IMG/VR virus record: IMGVR_UViG_3300032086_003527
Location: 1-44,859 of that record
From: a virus
Length of the DNA: 44,859 nt
Reading direction: 5' to 3' (one strand)
Below the pieces are notes generated by a model. The model ran no database searches. It was not told where the DNA came from and worked only from the letters and a program-made list of their open reading frames with translations. Position numbers and translations under genes: made by a program. This document shows, one piece after another, positions 12,705-24,400 of this stretch; the first letter of the stretch is position 1; the number at the start of each line of letters is the position of its first letter.

Positions 12705-14671
12705 AAAGTACCGAATGGATTGGATTCTGTAAAGTCGAGAATATCCTCGGCTTCATCTTCAATCTGTTTATTTTGTGCAAAAGAATCTGTGTTTTTAACT
12801 TCGGTATCATTATCATAAGAGATACTCTTGAGAGCATATCTACCAGTAATATGAGATGTATCTGCAGCACCTACCGTTCCAGCAGATCCTGCAATAATTT
12901 CACCAATTCTAAAGTCACCAGCCACACTATAAATTTCTAGTTTGCCCTCATCAGCATCCCAAGTTTTGACACGAGCTGTAGATAGTCCAGTCTCACCAGT
13001 AATGATCTCATTGTATAGGAAATTACCAGTATTAATTCCCAACGAAGGAGAGGAGAAAGACAGACTTGGTACTGTTGTATATCCAGCACCCACATATGTG
13101 ATGGATACCGCAGTCACAATACCATCTGAATTAATTGTTGAGGTAGCGGTGGCCGTCCCTATACCACCGCTTAAAGACACTGTAGGTGGTTCGGTATAGC
13201 CAAGACCAGGATTTGTAATTGTTACACCTGTAACGATACCAGTCGTTGTGTTAACAAAAGCAGTTGCAGTAGCGGTAGTTCCTGTTCCTGGTGATGATAG
13301 TGTTAATACTGGTGCGGATACATATGCAACGCCTCCAAAATCAATAGAGAGTGAATTGACTGTACTACCAATCCCAATTCCTGCGGTGACAATACCAGAT
13401 CTAAATCCAGATGGTGTGGAAACAGTTACTTCTGGTGCAGTTGTGTATCCAATTCCAACATCGGTAATAATGACTGGTGCGGAAATGGTTCCAAAACCAA
13501 CTGTACTAATTCCAACAGTTGCTCGTGCAGGTCTTGTCTGATCAGGATTGTCTATGATGACTGCAGGTGGTAATGTATATCCAAAACCAGCATTGGTCAG
13601 TTGTATACCAAAACATGTTCCAGCCGTAGAAACCAGAATCTCTGCAGTTGCGTTTGCACTAGCAACACCAACTGGAGAAGTGGTAATAGCAACTCTTGGA
13701 GCAACAGTATATCCTCTACCACCAGGGAATCCACCTCCAGAAATAAGAGATGCATAGATTGCACCATCTGCAAGTTGTGCTCTAGCTTTTGCACCAGTTC
13801 CACTCCCAATAAATGTAACTGTAGGTGGTTCTGTATATCCAAAACCTGGATTAGTAATCCTAACAGACTGGACAGAGTATGCAGTTTGACCAGCTCCAAT
13901 TGTTCCAATAGCTACTGCTGTTGCATTAGCAAATGAGTTTCCATATGGGGAAGTAGAAATAGAAACTATAGGGGTAGAGCCATATCCAATACCATCATTT
14001 TCTAAAATGATTTGATTTACTGCATTATCGGCTAACTGCGAAATGGCAGAAGCGGTCTCTTGTAATCCAGAAAGAGTAAGAGTGACAACATATCCTAGAT
14101 CTTCAACATTATCATCAATTTGATCAATTCCAGTATCAATAACTTCTTGTTCATACTCAAAGAGTTCGCATCTCAATTCATATGTGTAAAGTTTACCTAA
14201 TTGATAAAAAGGATTTTCATGTTCTACAAATTTAATTTCAAATAAACTATCAGAAAGTGGAAAATAAATTAAATCACCCTCTACAGGTCTAGCTGCAATA
14301 GATCCATCTTCATCTCGTCTTCTTTTGTTATCATCCACATCGACATTGCTCATAATATCAGCAATGTAATCTTCAAATCTTTCTTTTGAAATAATAAAAG
14401 TAGCTTCGTCAGTGACTCTAATGCCAAACTTGGTCATCAAATCACCAGAACCTTGAAAACCATCTACATTTGCAACATAAGCTTCAAGTGGATATGCGTC
14501 ATCAAACATGGAGAGAATATTCTCTCGCATAATTTCATCTGTACCCAGATATTTTCTAGGCATGTAGAAAACTTCTTGGCCATACATCCGAAGATGTTCA
14601 TTGACCAAATCTTGTACCAGTCTCTGTTCACTGGCAACTTCTTGTCGGAAAAAAGGATTAAGAGGAGTCAT
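12701..14671 (-). CDS. 14: neck protein, T4 gp14 homologue with repeat expansion
   Basis: T4 gp14 joins the head portal to the tail together with gp13. The N-terminal 180 residues match T4 gp14: GQEVFYMPRKYLGTDEI (T4 VECYYVPREYVNLDLI), then GDLIYFPLSDSLFEIKFVE and NPFYQLGKL (T4 GDLIYFPMDNSLFEINWVE and DPFYQLGQN). T4 gp14 is only 256 aa. Here residues about 222-545 insert eight copies of a beta repeat of the type NPGxGYTxPPTVxx, and a further C-terminal domain follows. The gene overlaps gp13 by 1 nt (TAATG). The repeat region probably forms an extended surface fibre or collar elaboration; that role is inference. Confidence 0.92.
   Translation of the reverse strand: MTPLNPFFRQEVASEQRLVQDLVNEHLRMYGQEVFYMPRKYLGTDEIMRENILSMFDDAYPLEAYVANVDGFQGSGDLMTKFGIRVTDEATFIISKERFEDYIADIMSNVDVDDNKRRRDEDGSIAARPVEGDLIYFPLSDSLFEIKFVEHENPFYQLGKLYTYELRCELFEYEQEVIDTGIDQIDDNVEDLGYVVTLTLSGLQETASAISQLADNAVNQIILENDGIGYGSTPIVSISTSPYGNSFANATAVAIGTIGAGQTAYSVQSVRITNPGFGYTEPPTVTFIGSGTGAKARAQLADGAIYASLISGGGFPGGRGYTVAPRVAITTSPVGVASANATAEILVSTAGTCFGIQLTNAGFGYTLPPAVIIDNPDQTRPARATVGISTVGFGTISAPVIITDVGIGYTTAPEVTVSTPSGFRSGIVTAGIGIGSTVNSLSIDFGGVAYVSAPVLTLSSPGTGTTATATAFVNTTTGIVTGVTITNPGLGYTEPPTVSLSGGIGTATATSTINSDGIVTAVSITYVGAGYTTVPSLSFSSPSLGINTGNFLYNEIITGETGLSTARVKTWDADEGKLEIYSVAGDFRIGEIIAGSAGTVGAADTSHITGRYALKSISYDNDTEVKNTDSFAQNKQIEDEAEDILDFTESNPFGTF
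13040..14008 (-). repeat. eight-copy GYTxPPTV beta repeat inside gp14
   Basis: Repeat cores in order: NDGIGYGSTPIVSI, NPGFGYTEPPTVTF, GGRGYTVAPRVAI, NAGFGYTLPPAVII, DVGIGYTTAPEVTV, DFGGVAYVSAPVLTL, NPGLGYTEPPTVSL and YVGAGYTTVPSLSF. Periods are about 35-55 residues. The same core is present in gp8, the gp7-position protein and the 2510-aa protein. Confidence 0.85.
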
Positions 14672-15792
14672 TAGCCGATCATGTCAAGGGGTGGAAGTTC
14701 ATAATCAAACGACATTCTTTGTTGAAGTTCTGCAAGTTCTCTTAGTGCATCTTCATACATCTGTCTACCATTCAGTTCAAGACCACCAGGTAACTTAACT
14801 CCTTGGAACTTCATCAAGTTTTGACCCCATTGTCTCTTGATCAACGAAGTCAAATATTTCTTGAGGAAACTATCATTGTAAACTTCTGAATATGTAGAGG
14901 GATCCAGAAGTCTATAACAATCAATCACAAGATAGTCACCTGCAGTTTGAGAGGCCCAATCCATATCAATATATAATCGATTGCCTCTCTTATTAAATCT
15001 AACTTTTTTATCTGGACTTATCAAGAATTGGATGGTCTCAAGATATGACTTAACCATCGTGTAATTCAAGAGTTCAACAGAACTGAAGTTGTAAACATCG
15101 TTCAGGAAGATCTGATACGAGATACTGAACATGTTTTGGGAAATGGTATTATCATCAAATCTGAAAATACCCTGAACACCCATGATATGTTCTGGAATTT
15201 CAATATAATTTCTCGCTTCTGTATATTCTGTTTTTGTTGTAATGAAGTGTGTTGATCCAACACCAACATTCGTGAAGGTTATGGCAGTTCCAGCCTTTGC
15301 GTCTGCAAGAGAGGCAGCCACCCGAATCTGATTGCGATTATCTGCAATAGCATACAGTTCAACACTATCAGTGCTAATTCCCAAAAACGAAGTTGTACCA
15401 ACACCCGCAAGTACGATGTCTGATGTAATGCCAATGGATGTTGAACCAGCACCAAGGCTGTAGAAGACTTGTGTTCCTGTGGCAAGTCCATGATTGGGTA
15501 ACGTTATGTTATCTGCCGTGGTACTTACACCCGACGACCCATTAAATGACTGTGAATGAATACCAACAGAACCAATCTGTTTAGTTCTCGCAGCGTCAAT
15601 TTCCCATTGTTGGACTTGGTGTTTGAGAAACATTCTCTCAACACCATCCATATGACGTTCTTGGAAATATTGCAGAGCGTCATCGACCAGATCATCAATC
15701 TGGTCTTCATCAACGTTTACTTCCAGAACTGGTTCACCCAGCTGTCTAAGACAGTAATCAATCAGTTCTTGTCTAGTGCTAGGTTTCGCCAT
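14671..15792 (-). CDS. 13: neck protein, T4 gp13 position homologue
   Basis: This gene lies directly upstream of gp14, in T4 neck order (13-14-15-16). The 373-aa protein starts with a helical region (TRQELIDYCLRQLGEPVLEV, DDLVDDALQYFQERHMDG) typical of gp13 neck proteins in T4-like cyanophages. The second half carries NYIEIPEHIMGVQGIFRFDD, MFSISYQIFLNDVYNF and IDCYRLLDPSTYSEVYND. Residues about 90-190 appear to be an inserted beta module (NITLPNHGLATGTQVFY) that recurs several times in the gp7-position protein. The call rests on position plus overall pattern, since I cannot align it residue by residue with T4 gp13. Confidence 0.82.
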   Translation of the reverse strand: MAKPSTRQELIDYCLRQLGEPVLEVNVDEDQIDDLVDDALQYFQERHMDGVERMFLKHQVQQWEIDAARTKQIGSVGIHSQSFNGSSGVSTTADNITLPNHGLATGTQVFYSLGAGSTSIGITSDIVLAGVGTTSFLGISTDSVELYAIADNRNQIRVAASLADAKAGTAITFTNVGVGSTHFITTKTEYTEARNYIEIPEHIMGVQGIFRFDDNTISQNMFSISYQIFLNDVYNFSSVELLNYTMVKSYLETIQFLISPDKKVRFNKRGNRLYIDMDWASQTAGDYLVIDCYRLLDPSTYSEVYNDSFLKKYLTSLIKRQWGQNLMKFQGVKLPGGLELNGRQMYEDALRELAELQQRMSFDYELPPLDMIG

Positions 15793-15816
15793 TTATATAA
15801 AACTAGCTTCAATAGC

Positions 15817-15824
15817 TATTTATC
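15817..15824 (-). promoter_or_regulatory. candidate late promoter for the gp13-gp14 genes
   Basis: The minus strand reads TGATAAATAGC, one base from T4 TATAAATA. It lies 25 nt upstream of the gp13 ATG at 15792, in the short gap after the tail-fibre-like gene. A 5-bp inverted repeat (TAGCT, AGCTA) sits in the leader; I attach no function to it. Confidence 0.55.
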
Positions 15825-15828
15825 ATGA

Positions 15829-17646
15829 TCAATAGAACCCACAATCAATGGTGTCTGTCCAAACAGGAATGTTGGATGCACCAATTCCCACAGATGTCAA
15901 TAAGTAACGAGAACTTGTGATTCCTGCACTTGGCGCAGAAGTATATCCAACAAATCCACCAGTACCAGCATAAGCAACTGCATTTACTGCAGGTCCAATA
16001 TCAATACGAAGTGTACCTACTGTTGCAACTCCAGTAGCTTCAATGTCCCTGGCATCAAGATCTGTAGTATCAACAGTGGGGATTGTAATAGTACCACCAG
16101 ATGTTGCATCATTAAAAGTAATATCGGAAAAATCACCAGTAGCCGTGCCAGATGCACCAACAGTGGTGTTGTTAATAACACCAGAATTAATCTCTACCTG
16201 TTGTAGAGTACCAATACCAGCAATAGTTACATTTGTTAATTCTGAAGTTCCAGAAACATACAAACTTCTCCACTGAACAGCTTCACTACCAAGATCATAT
16301 GTGTTAGAACTGTATGGAAACCAAGATTGATTTGCTGTAAATGCAGCTAGTCCAGCTGACCAAACAATTTCATAATCAGTATTACCTTTAATAGAAATAC
16401 CACCACCGTCAGCTGCAACATCTGAAGGACTATCAGAATATGCAAGATCAATTTTTTTATCTTGAATTTGAGTGATAGTACTATCAAGATAAGTCAAATT
16501 ACCTTGAACTGTCAGACTACCACCAATAGTCGTGTCACCAGAGACCGTTAAAGCTCCACCAACCGTTACATCATCTGTTAATGCAATGGTAAGTGTTCTA
16601 CCAATACCAGGTGCATTAGTTTGAATTTGATTAGCTGTTCCTAAAATATCCCAAACTTCACTACCAAGTCCAACAGTACCGGCTAAGTCATCTGTTTGGA
16701 AATTTAATCTACTATCAAGAGTTGCAAACGATGATGTTGTACCATCAGGGTTCATCTTCAAGATTTGCCCAGTAGTACCAGCACCAGCTGGTAATTGATA
16801 CTGAGTTCCAGCCGCACCTACCGTAAGGGTAGTAATAATACCAGTACTATATCTAACAGTAGTACCATCTAGTGTTGTTACAACACCAGCATCAGCGCGT
16901 AGTGTATTAACACCAATAACACCATTAAAAAGTTCAAGTCTCAGATCAGTTTCTGAGTATGCTAGACCAACAGGAGAACGAAGTGTATATGTATCATCTA
17001 CATATGTTAAAGCGTTAGGTGTAAATCCATAGTTTGTTATTTGTTGTGTAGTAAGTCTGCCGTCATCACTTACACTAAATTCAGTAAATCCAGCACCTGC
17101 AAATATACTACCACCAATGTTTACACGACTGGAAAGAGTACTTAATCCACTGACAAACAGATCTTCATTAATATTAAGTCGGTTAGTTGTAACTATACCT
17201 GTAAAATTAACATCCTCATAAGCCAACGTAACACCAGTGAGAGTGTCAATCGAGCCAGTTGTTGCAGAAATAGAAACAAGAGAAATATCATTAAACTCTG
17301 CACTTCCTGTAAAAGTTGATGCACCACCAACAGTTAAGTCACTAGTAATACCAACGTCATTTAATGTTGTGAATCCAACAACATTCCAATCGTTTACTGT
17401 TCCAGCATTACCAACAATGACAGCTTTGTTATCATAAATGATAGATGGTTGGTGTCCAAGAAGTGATGTGAAATATTCTCCACCAACAGTTATAGCTATA
17501 CCAGCAGCGTTTCCTACAAATAAACGACCTGCCTCATTACCAAAAGCACCCTCAGTCGCCTGTACTAGAGTTACGGCAATTTCACCAATACCAAGAGAAG
17601 ATGGTCCTACCGTACCAGTGGACCTTTTGATACGAATAATAGCCAT
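15829..17646 (-). CDS. tail-fibre-like structural protein, 605 aa
   Basis: The N-terminus (IRIKRSTGTVGPSSLGIGEI, then RLFVGN) fits the adsorption-domain N-terminus seen in many phage fibre and tropism-determinant proteins (RxGTxxxxxLxxGEIxxxxD). The body consists of short beta repeats such as TVGGALTVSGDTTIGGSL and VGIGTLQQVEINSG, which suggest a trimeric beta-helical shaft. Toward the C-terminus are NQSWFPYSSNTYDLGS and VQWRSLYVSG, a pattern common in cyanophage fibres. It is 605 aa, close to T4 gp10 (602), but I see no gp10 sequence match. It overlaps the 70-aa gene by 1 nt. Host-range or baseplate fibre is the likely role. Confidence 0.72.
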   Translation of the reverse strand: MAIIRIKRSTGTVGPSSLGIGEIAVTLVQATEGAFGNEAGRLFVGNAAGIAITVGGEYFTSLLGHQPSIIYDNKAVIVGNAGTVNDWNVVGFTTLNDVGITSDLTVGGASTFTGSAEFNDISLVSISATTGSIDTLTGVTLAYEDVNFTGIVTTNRLNINEDLFVSGLSTLSSRVNIGGSIFAGAGFTEFSVSDDGRLTTQQITNYGFTPNALTYVDDTYTLRSPVGLAYSETDLRLELFNGVIGVNTLRADAGVVTTLDGTTVRYSTGIITTLTVGAAGTQYQLPAGAGTTGQILKMNPDGTTSSFATLDSRLNFQTDDLAGTVGLGSEVWDILGTANQIQTNAPGIGRTLTIALTDDVTVGGALTVSGDTTIGGSLTVQGNLTYLDSTITQIQDKKIDLAYSDSPSDVAADGGGISIKGNTDYEIVWSAGLAAFTANQSWFPYSSNTYDLGSEAVQWRSLYVSGTSELTNVTIAGIGTLQQVEINSGVINNTTVGASGTATGDFSDITFNDATSGGTITIPTVDTTDLDARDIEATGVATVGTLRIDIGPAVNAVAYAGTGGFVGYTSAPSAGITSSRYLLTSVGIGASNIPVWTDTIDCGFY

Positions 17647-17858
17647 TAGAAGGCACCTCCATCAATATCAAGTTCATCTGGTAAATTAGACTGAGATTTC
17701 CACTTGGTTTCTGATTCGTTATAAACCAAGATATATCCGTTATCCAAATCTCCCACGTCAGTATCTGCCAGGGCAGCTAATGTACCCCCCGATTCTGCTC
17801 TTGACGTTGAAACAACTTTAACGCCTTGACCACCTGGAACCCTAACTTTGATAGCCAT
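17646..17858 (-). CDS. small virion-type protein, 70 aa
   Basis: A 70-aa soluble protein whose centre, LADTDVGDLDNGYILVYN followed by SETKWKSQSNL, is the short beta motif (LxDVDxxxLxxGdxLxYdxxxxxW) found repeatedly in phage tail-fibre proteins. Here it stands alone as a mini-gene directly before the fibre-like gene and overlaps it by 1 nt. It could be an adaptor or small fibre component. No catalytic residues or membrane segment. Confidence 0.65.
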   Translation of the reverse strand: MAIKVRVPGGQGVKVVSTSRAESGGTLAALADTDVGDLDNGYILVYNESETKWKSQSNLPDELDIDGGAF

Positions 17859-17862
17859 TCAT

Positions 17863-18201
17863 TTACTCTCTAGTTGCACTTTCCCTCACAAGTGCCTGAC
17901 CCTCAAGAACTTTAGATTTTTCACCGTTTGAGTCAGTTAAAATAATATCGTAAACATATCGACCAGGTTTAATTCTCCTTGTAATAACGTCAGTCAAGGA
18001 GATTTTAATCTGGCCAGATGCTCTATCCGTAAATTCTACGGTAAAATTGTATGCATTTTTACTGCCTGCATGTTTCCTCATCTGGGCAGAGGCAGTGTAG
18101 TTCGTTAAGAGTAACGGTTGTTCATTAGCCGCAGTCAAATCAAAGGTTTGATTAAAGTCAGCACCCTGATTAATGACTAAGTTAACAATATATACTGCCA
18201 T
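17863..18201 (-). CDS. small structural protein of baseplate-upper-protein-like type
   Basis: A 112-aa beta-rich protein: NLVINQGADFNQTFDL, then ASAQMRKHAGS, FTVEFTDRASGQIKISLTD and GRYVYDIILTDSNGEKSKVL. This arrangement (qGdd.....tDa.G.pi..t.y.a..qir, then a strand ending in W/YDi...d..G) is typical of small beta-sandwich phage proteins, such as N-terminal BppU-like domains that attach receptor-binding proteins to the baseplate. Membership is judged by pattern only. It is preceded by a late-type promoter and followed after 4 nt by the 70-aa gene. Confidence 0.6.
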   Translation of the reverse strand: MAVYIVNLVINQGADFNQTFDLTAANEQPLLLTNYTASAQMRKHAGSKNAYNFTVEFTDRASGQIKISLTDVITRRIKPGRYVYDIILTDSNGEKSKVLEGQALVRESATRE

Positions 18202-18227
18202 AATTACAGGGTACGTTATCTATAAGG

Positions 18228-18235
18228 TATTTATG
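18228..18235 (-). promoter_or_regulatory. candidate late promoter for the 112-aa, 70-aa and fibre-like genes
   Basis: The minus strand reads ACATAAATACC, with CATAAATA differing from T4 TATAAATA at one base. It lies 27 nt upstream of the ATG at 18201, in a 35-nt gap. Confidence 0.55.
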
Positions 18236-18236
18236 T

Positions 18237-18440
18237 CTACAATTTGTTAATCAGATCTTTTAGTAGAGACTTAATTTCACCCACTTCATTTTCTAGATTA
18301 TCAAGTCTCTGTTTTTCTTTAATTTTTTGTTCCCTCATTGTAATGTAATTTTGATATGCAGTGGTGTCGTTGTTTATCACGGCACCACTATCCATATCTC
18401 TAATTAATTCAGAGTGACCTTCAACTTTTTTGTACATCAT
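18237..18440 (-). CDS. small coiled-coil protein, 67 aa
   Basis: A 67-aa mostly helical protein. The second half (EQKIKEKQRLDNLENEVGEI, then KSLLKDLINKL) has heptad spacing of Leu and Val and ends in a leucine zipper-like helix. It probably trimerises or dimerises. It overlaps the stop of the 2510-aa gene by 4 nt (ATGA), so it is translated with it and may bind the baseplate. I do not recognise a family. Confidence 0.6.
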   Translation of the reverse strand: MMYKKVEGHSELIRDMDSGAVINNDTTAYQNYITMREQKIKEKQRLDNLENEVGEIKSLLKDLINKL

Positions 18441-21400
18441 GCGTATGCGATTGCTCTGAGATCTTTGACTAGTGGAGGATAGGCTTGATTGGTACTGGTC
18501 ATAATAATTTTAATTTCAAATCCATTGAACTCAGAAAGATTACTTGCAGTAAACTGATAATCCCTAAACTCATCCTCAACTCTAGAAGCAGGGACTAACT
18601 TATCGGGACGACCATTATTATTCTTAGGATCAATAACCCTATCACCAAAACCATCACCAGTAGTGTCTGTCAGATTATTGTATCCAGGGAATAATTCAAA
18701 TGGTTGTTCACTGTCCACACCATCAGTTCTAAACAATCTATACATTACACGAATATCTGCAGATGGGTGACGATATGCAGCCAGTTTTACTTGTAAGAAT
18801 GTTGCTGGATTTTCAAGATCAATTCTCTTACTGAGATAGACTGCAGAGTTTGGATCCGCAAAAGGAGTATTTACTCTTTCATCATCTGCATAGTTTGTAA
18901 TCGGTCTATCAACTCTGTTTGTTGTAGTAATCAGAGAAATTCTATCGGTGTCAATTACAGGAGAAACGTTAATATCTTCTGTAGAAAGTACCAACTCCAT
19001 AGTCAGAGACTTATTACCAGGGAGAGTATTGAGTTGATTCTGTTCATTGATCTTAGATGCGATCATTCTTGGAGAATCGAAAGTTGTATTTCCTCCAAGA
19101 GCCAAAGATTCAAATCCCTTATCTTGGAAAGAAATCTCATTTCCATCAACACTAGTTGCGGAAATTGTTCTTATTCTCGCAGAGATATTTGTATCTTTTG
19201 GAGATAAGAACTGTACATTAGGTCTTACCGATTCAAATTGAGTGTTCTGAGTGGCTCTTACTTTAGTTCCTCCAGTTCTATCACTCTCGGCAATCTTAAG
19301 TGTTGGGAAAGAACTACTTCCATCTCTAACAGTACCGACTCCAGTTGATGTTGTATCAACTTTGAGATAGTAACTATCAAGTCCACGGGGAATATCATTT
19401 GAAACATTTGCAAAATTATGAGTGGTATTTATTCTCCTCAGAGAAATACCAGCGGCTTCATATTTTTCAACGGTGTCACCAACTTCATGAGTTTCAGCCG
19501 TCGTATTATCAATACCTCTGGTGATACCAGTAAGTCTTTGTGGAGTGGATCCAGCATTAACACCAGTGTATGCGATGATCTCTTTATTGATCTTCACATA
19601 ACCAGGATTTGTTGTGGATACGCCAACATTTTCAAAACTTGCAAATACACCAACATTTCCAACACGAATATCAGCCGTTGAAGTATTTCCATATCTTCTG
19701 GAAACCGTAGTTGTTGTATTGACTCCAACTACTCCAGAAATAGTAACTCTGTTGTTACTTCCATGCATACCATGGTTTCTATGATTAATCTTGACATGCA
19801 GTCCATCTCTCCAAGCTTTGGTGTTGGAAATTGAAGAAGGTAAAGAACCTGGTAAAGTAGATGCAACACCAACAGCATTAATTGTCATTAATTCACTGCT
19901 GGTGTTAAATTCACCCTGAACTTTGTCGAGAATTACACTATTTGTTGCAGAAAGAATTCCAACATTAAATCTTACATTTAGACCAGTTTCACCAAGATCA
20001 CAACCAAGAACATCACCAACTGCATAGCCAGATCCACCATTAGTTACTGTTACAATACCTATTGATCCACTAGAAACTTGAATATTAGCAATAGCACCAG
20101 AACCGTCACCTGTAATTGAAGTCAGTGCAATTCCAGTATATGTAAAGTCAGATGCAGATGGTGTTAATCCAGTACCAACACTATTTGTTGTGATACCTCC
20201 AGCTTCAGTTTTACTTGTATTAATCTTGATAGAACCAAGAGACTTGACAAGATTACCTTCTGCAGTTGTATTATCAACTTGAGTAAATCTAGATCCAACA
20301 TTAAAGTCTCTAGTTGCAACGGTGGAACCAAATCCAACTCTAACTTCCTGACTTAAGAATATTGCAGGATTTCTTCTAAGTTTTGGACGACCTTGGGAAC
20401 CTTCACCTCTTTCTGGATTGTAAAGTCTGAGAGTACCAGGTGTTTTCACATATTGAGCTTTATAGATGTTGAATTTAAGATCTTCAAATTGTGCAGGAGT
20501 CCAAGTAGAACCATTCTGAGATTTGAACAAGGAACCCATATAGGGTTGTTGAGAAACAATTGTTCTTTCACTTTCAGGAAGTCCAAGAGTTGTAATATCC
20601 TCCTGTTCCATCACTGCAATAAAGACTTCATAATCGTTTGAAGCCGAAAGAAGAACAATCGCATATTCGTTCTTTCCTGCCAAATATACAGGAGATGGGA
20701 AAACGAACTTAGTAGCTACAGATCCATTATTGGATAACTTAATTTGTTTTGGTTCATAAACTACCTCACCAAATGGAACAATTGTATTTGTAGGCAGACC
20801 AGTTTGCATGGTTCTGATCTGACAAGTAACTGGAATGGATTTATCTTTTGATTTAAAGAATACATCAACTGCAGTTACAAATACACCATTTTCTTCTACA
20901 ATCTCAAAAGATTCTGCGAGAGGATCGTACCACTGGTTTTGTTGTACTGTTCTTTCTTCAAATGATCGAGTTTGAATAACTCTGTTTACAGTTTGAGATC
21001 TTACTGTAGAATCACTCAGAGTTTCTCTCTGGACATCAGCATTACGAACACTCAGAACATCTTCTTGGAAAGTATCAAGAGTACCCTCTGCACGGAAAGT
21101 AGTTTCTGCAGTAGAGGGATTGTCTACGGGACTCAGTGAATTTACTTTAGAACTTGTAACTCTGAAAGTCTTTACTCCTGTTTCAAAACTAGGAGCGGTT
21201 GGATTTTCAGTAGGATCTGGAATAAAGAAGGAAGCCTGTAAGGTTCCCTTTTCATCAGTAATCAATCTTACATCTCTGATTACCGCCTCAGCTCCACTAG
21301 TTTTACCAACCAGTCTCATTCCCTTTGCAGCATAACCAGAAAACTTACCAAGAACCTGAAGTTGCAACGAAGCCGTATCAACATTCAATACAGAACTTGT

Positions 21401-24400
21401 AGAAGAATACTTAGAACCAAGACCAACTTTATCAGAATATGGATTTACATCATATGTCGTTGTTGGTTTATTGTATGCACCATACTTATGATTTGGTTGA
21501 GCAACACGGAAGTCGAATTCAGGACTAGATCCATTTTTCCTTCTCTTTGGCATAAAGCCTTCAACTTTTTCTCCAACTCGGAAAACACCTTGAGTCATTC
21601 TGATCTCTAGGAGTTTAGGTGTTGTGTACTTAGTTACATTCTGACCGTCAAAGAATGCATAGAATTGAGTTCTTGGTTTAATACGACTACAAAGTATCTC
21701 AATATTTCTAGATCTCATTGCAGGAATTACTTCCTTACTTACCAATCTAGTACCAATACTTTGAGTATCAATTCTCTCATTAACCTTGAATTGAATACCA
21801 GATCTACTCAGACCCGTCGTGACTTTTGTGGATTCTTGAGTAAAGACATCAAAGTTATCTCTAACGTTAATATCACGAGTTCTAGATATCAAACCCTTAC
21901 TTGCTTGTGGTAAGAGTTCACCACCTTTAGTAAATCCTCGTCTCCAATCACCAGTTCTGCGTTGACTATTGACAAGTTGTCTGCCAATTTGTTCTGTGGA
22001 AACGTCCGTGGAACTCCAATCTTCTTCCCATACACCCCAATCAATTGGAGACAAACCTGTATTTGGATCAATAGCAAGATTACTCATGAAAGCTTCATAA
22101 GAACCTTCCATAGAAATGTTATTAACTGCAAGATTTCTCTCATCAACCCAAACATCGGAAGATGGACTTAAGTCCATAATACCAACCCAGTTAATAACAG
22201 CAAATGGGTTTACATTTTCAGTTGTCGTTGCAAATTGTTGTTTGATGAAGGCTTTTTCTTTATATTTTAAAGTTACAACATCTCCAGTCTTTTGGAGAGA
22301 ATTAGATTGTAAATCAGAAATCTGTGTAAGATCTGCATCTGGATTTGCAGTTGTTCCAATGCCAACTACTTGTTCTGATCCAAGAAGTAAATCGATTCCA
22401 GTGGTGTAGTGAGAAGGTCTCAGATAACCATTTTTCTTATCAACAGAAGCTTTGAACATTCTGTTAGAAATCGCATGAGATCCATGATCTCTAAAGTTAT
22501 CAACAAAGAATCCAGACTTAAATCTATCCAATCCAGTAGTAGCATCCTTAATTGTAAGGTTTGCTGTTTCTGTTTCAAGAAGAGAAAGTTGTGTATAGAA
22601 TTCAACATTTTTAAGTCTGGTCTCAAGACGACCAATGTCAAACATTGTATATCTCTTATGTTGAGATAAAATTACCTTACTTTCTCTATTAGCTGCTCTT
22701 ACATAAGGAGCATGGAACAGAGTTGCTACTACAAAACCACCACCAGGAGTTTCTGGTGGAACGGGATTAACAGCAGGAGCTCCTTTCTTAAGTTCAAAGA
22801 ATCCATCCTTATTAAGTAAAAGTTTGTCAGTTCTAGCAAGATAATGAGAATATCCGATGGTTAGATTTTCATCAGGTACAAGAATATTTGGTACAGAAGT
22901 ACCAGACTGCGAAAAGTCCCTGAAATCATATTCAAACGGAGAATCCGTATCAGTTGCAGGATCGTAATTCTTAACTCTAGGTCTTACATCAATGAAGTCA
23001 GAAGAAACCGTAGTTCTGAATGAAGTAAGATCTTCATCATAATTATCTGGAGAATAACTATTAACGGTTACTAAGTCTCCACCCGAACCACTATCTACAG
23101 TATAGTGATCGAAAACAATTGCAAGTTGTTTTTTAGGCTCAGCAGCATCAGAATCTCTAATCAATCTTGCATAGTCATAATATTCTTTTCTTTGACCATT
23201 ATCAAAGGTGAAATCAGTAAGAATATTATTATCACCACTTACAATTGCAGAAACTTCTCCACTGATTCCCGAAGATTGGAAAACAACAGATTCTTCAATA
23301 TCAAATGTAAGTTCGTTTTGATAAACAATGTCTACACTTCCAGCAGCTCTTGTAACAACCCTAGCAACTGCACCACTATCGGCACCAATTACCAATTCTC
23401 CTTGAATTGTATCCGTAAGATCAGAACTTCTGTTAATTAATGTAATTGATGGGAGAATCGGAGCCGAAGTCGTACTGGATTCAAAAATTGCGTGAACTCG
23501 CAAGCCATCAGGAACATTCAGACAAATTTCATCATCTTCAACTCTAGTTCCATAAACAGTATTATAAGTCAGTCCATTATTAAAGTTAGTTCCTGCAGCT
23601 CCAGAATATTCATGTTTAGATCTGTTTACAATTAACTTACTACATCTACTTAAATCTTTACCTTTGGAGGTAATGTTGACTTTTTTAAGAGTCGCTACGA
23701 GAATAGCATTACTATCAGAAGCTTTGCTGAGTCCCCTAAGAGTTACTGTTTTAAATGTAGAGTTAAATATAACCTTTCCTCTAGTAAGAGATTCAATGGT
23801 TCCATCAGAGTAAACAAGATTATATCTTTCTTCATCAAATGGTTGGAAGAAAAGATCTTGATCTTCTAAAGTTACAGTTCCACGACTAGAAGAAATATTC
23901 AGAATGTATTGTTTTCTGATTTCTAAATCAGCATCATCAAGATCAACCGAAGAAATAAATTTTTCGGGAAGAGGTGTGATAAGTTTAGAATCTCGTGCAT
24001 TCAAAAGTTGAGGTCTAATAATTTTAAAGTCACTAGCCTGAACGTTACTACCAGGTAGAGCACCATTACAAATTCCACTTCTAGTTGTTTCTGCAGAAAC
24101 AGTAATTGTAGATCCGTCAGCAGAAATAGATGTTACTCTATTGAATGTTGCATCACTAACATTACTTCTATTATAGGTAACAATATCTCCTGTCTTAACA
24201 CCAACCGCAAAACGATTGCCAGGGGCAACTACAACGCCAGTAGATCTAACAGTAACGTTAGTGCCTGGTGGAACAACATTAGATGTAGAAGTAAGTTCAA
24301 GGTCTGCGGTAAATGTGTTTACTCCGTCATTCTGATAGAGTGATTTAACATCTCCAAAACTATATTCTCTAACCGAAGTGACCGTTACTGGTTCTTGAAC

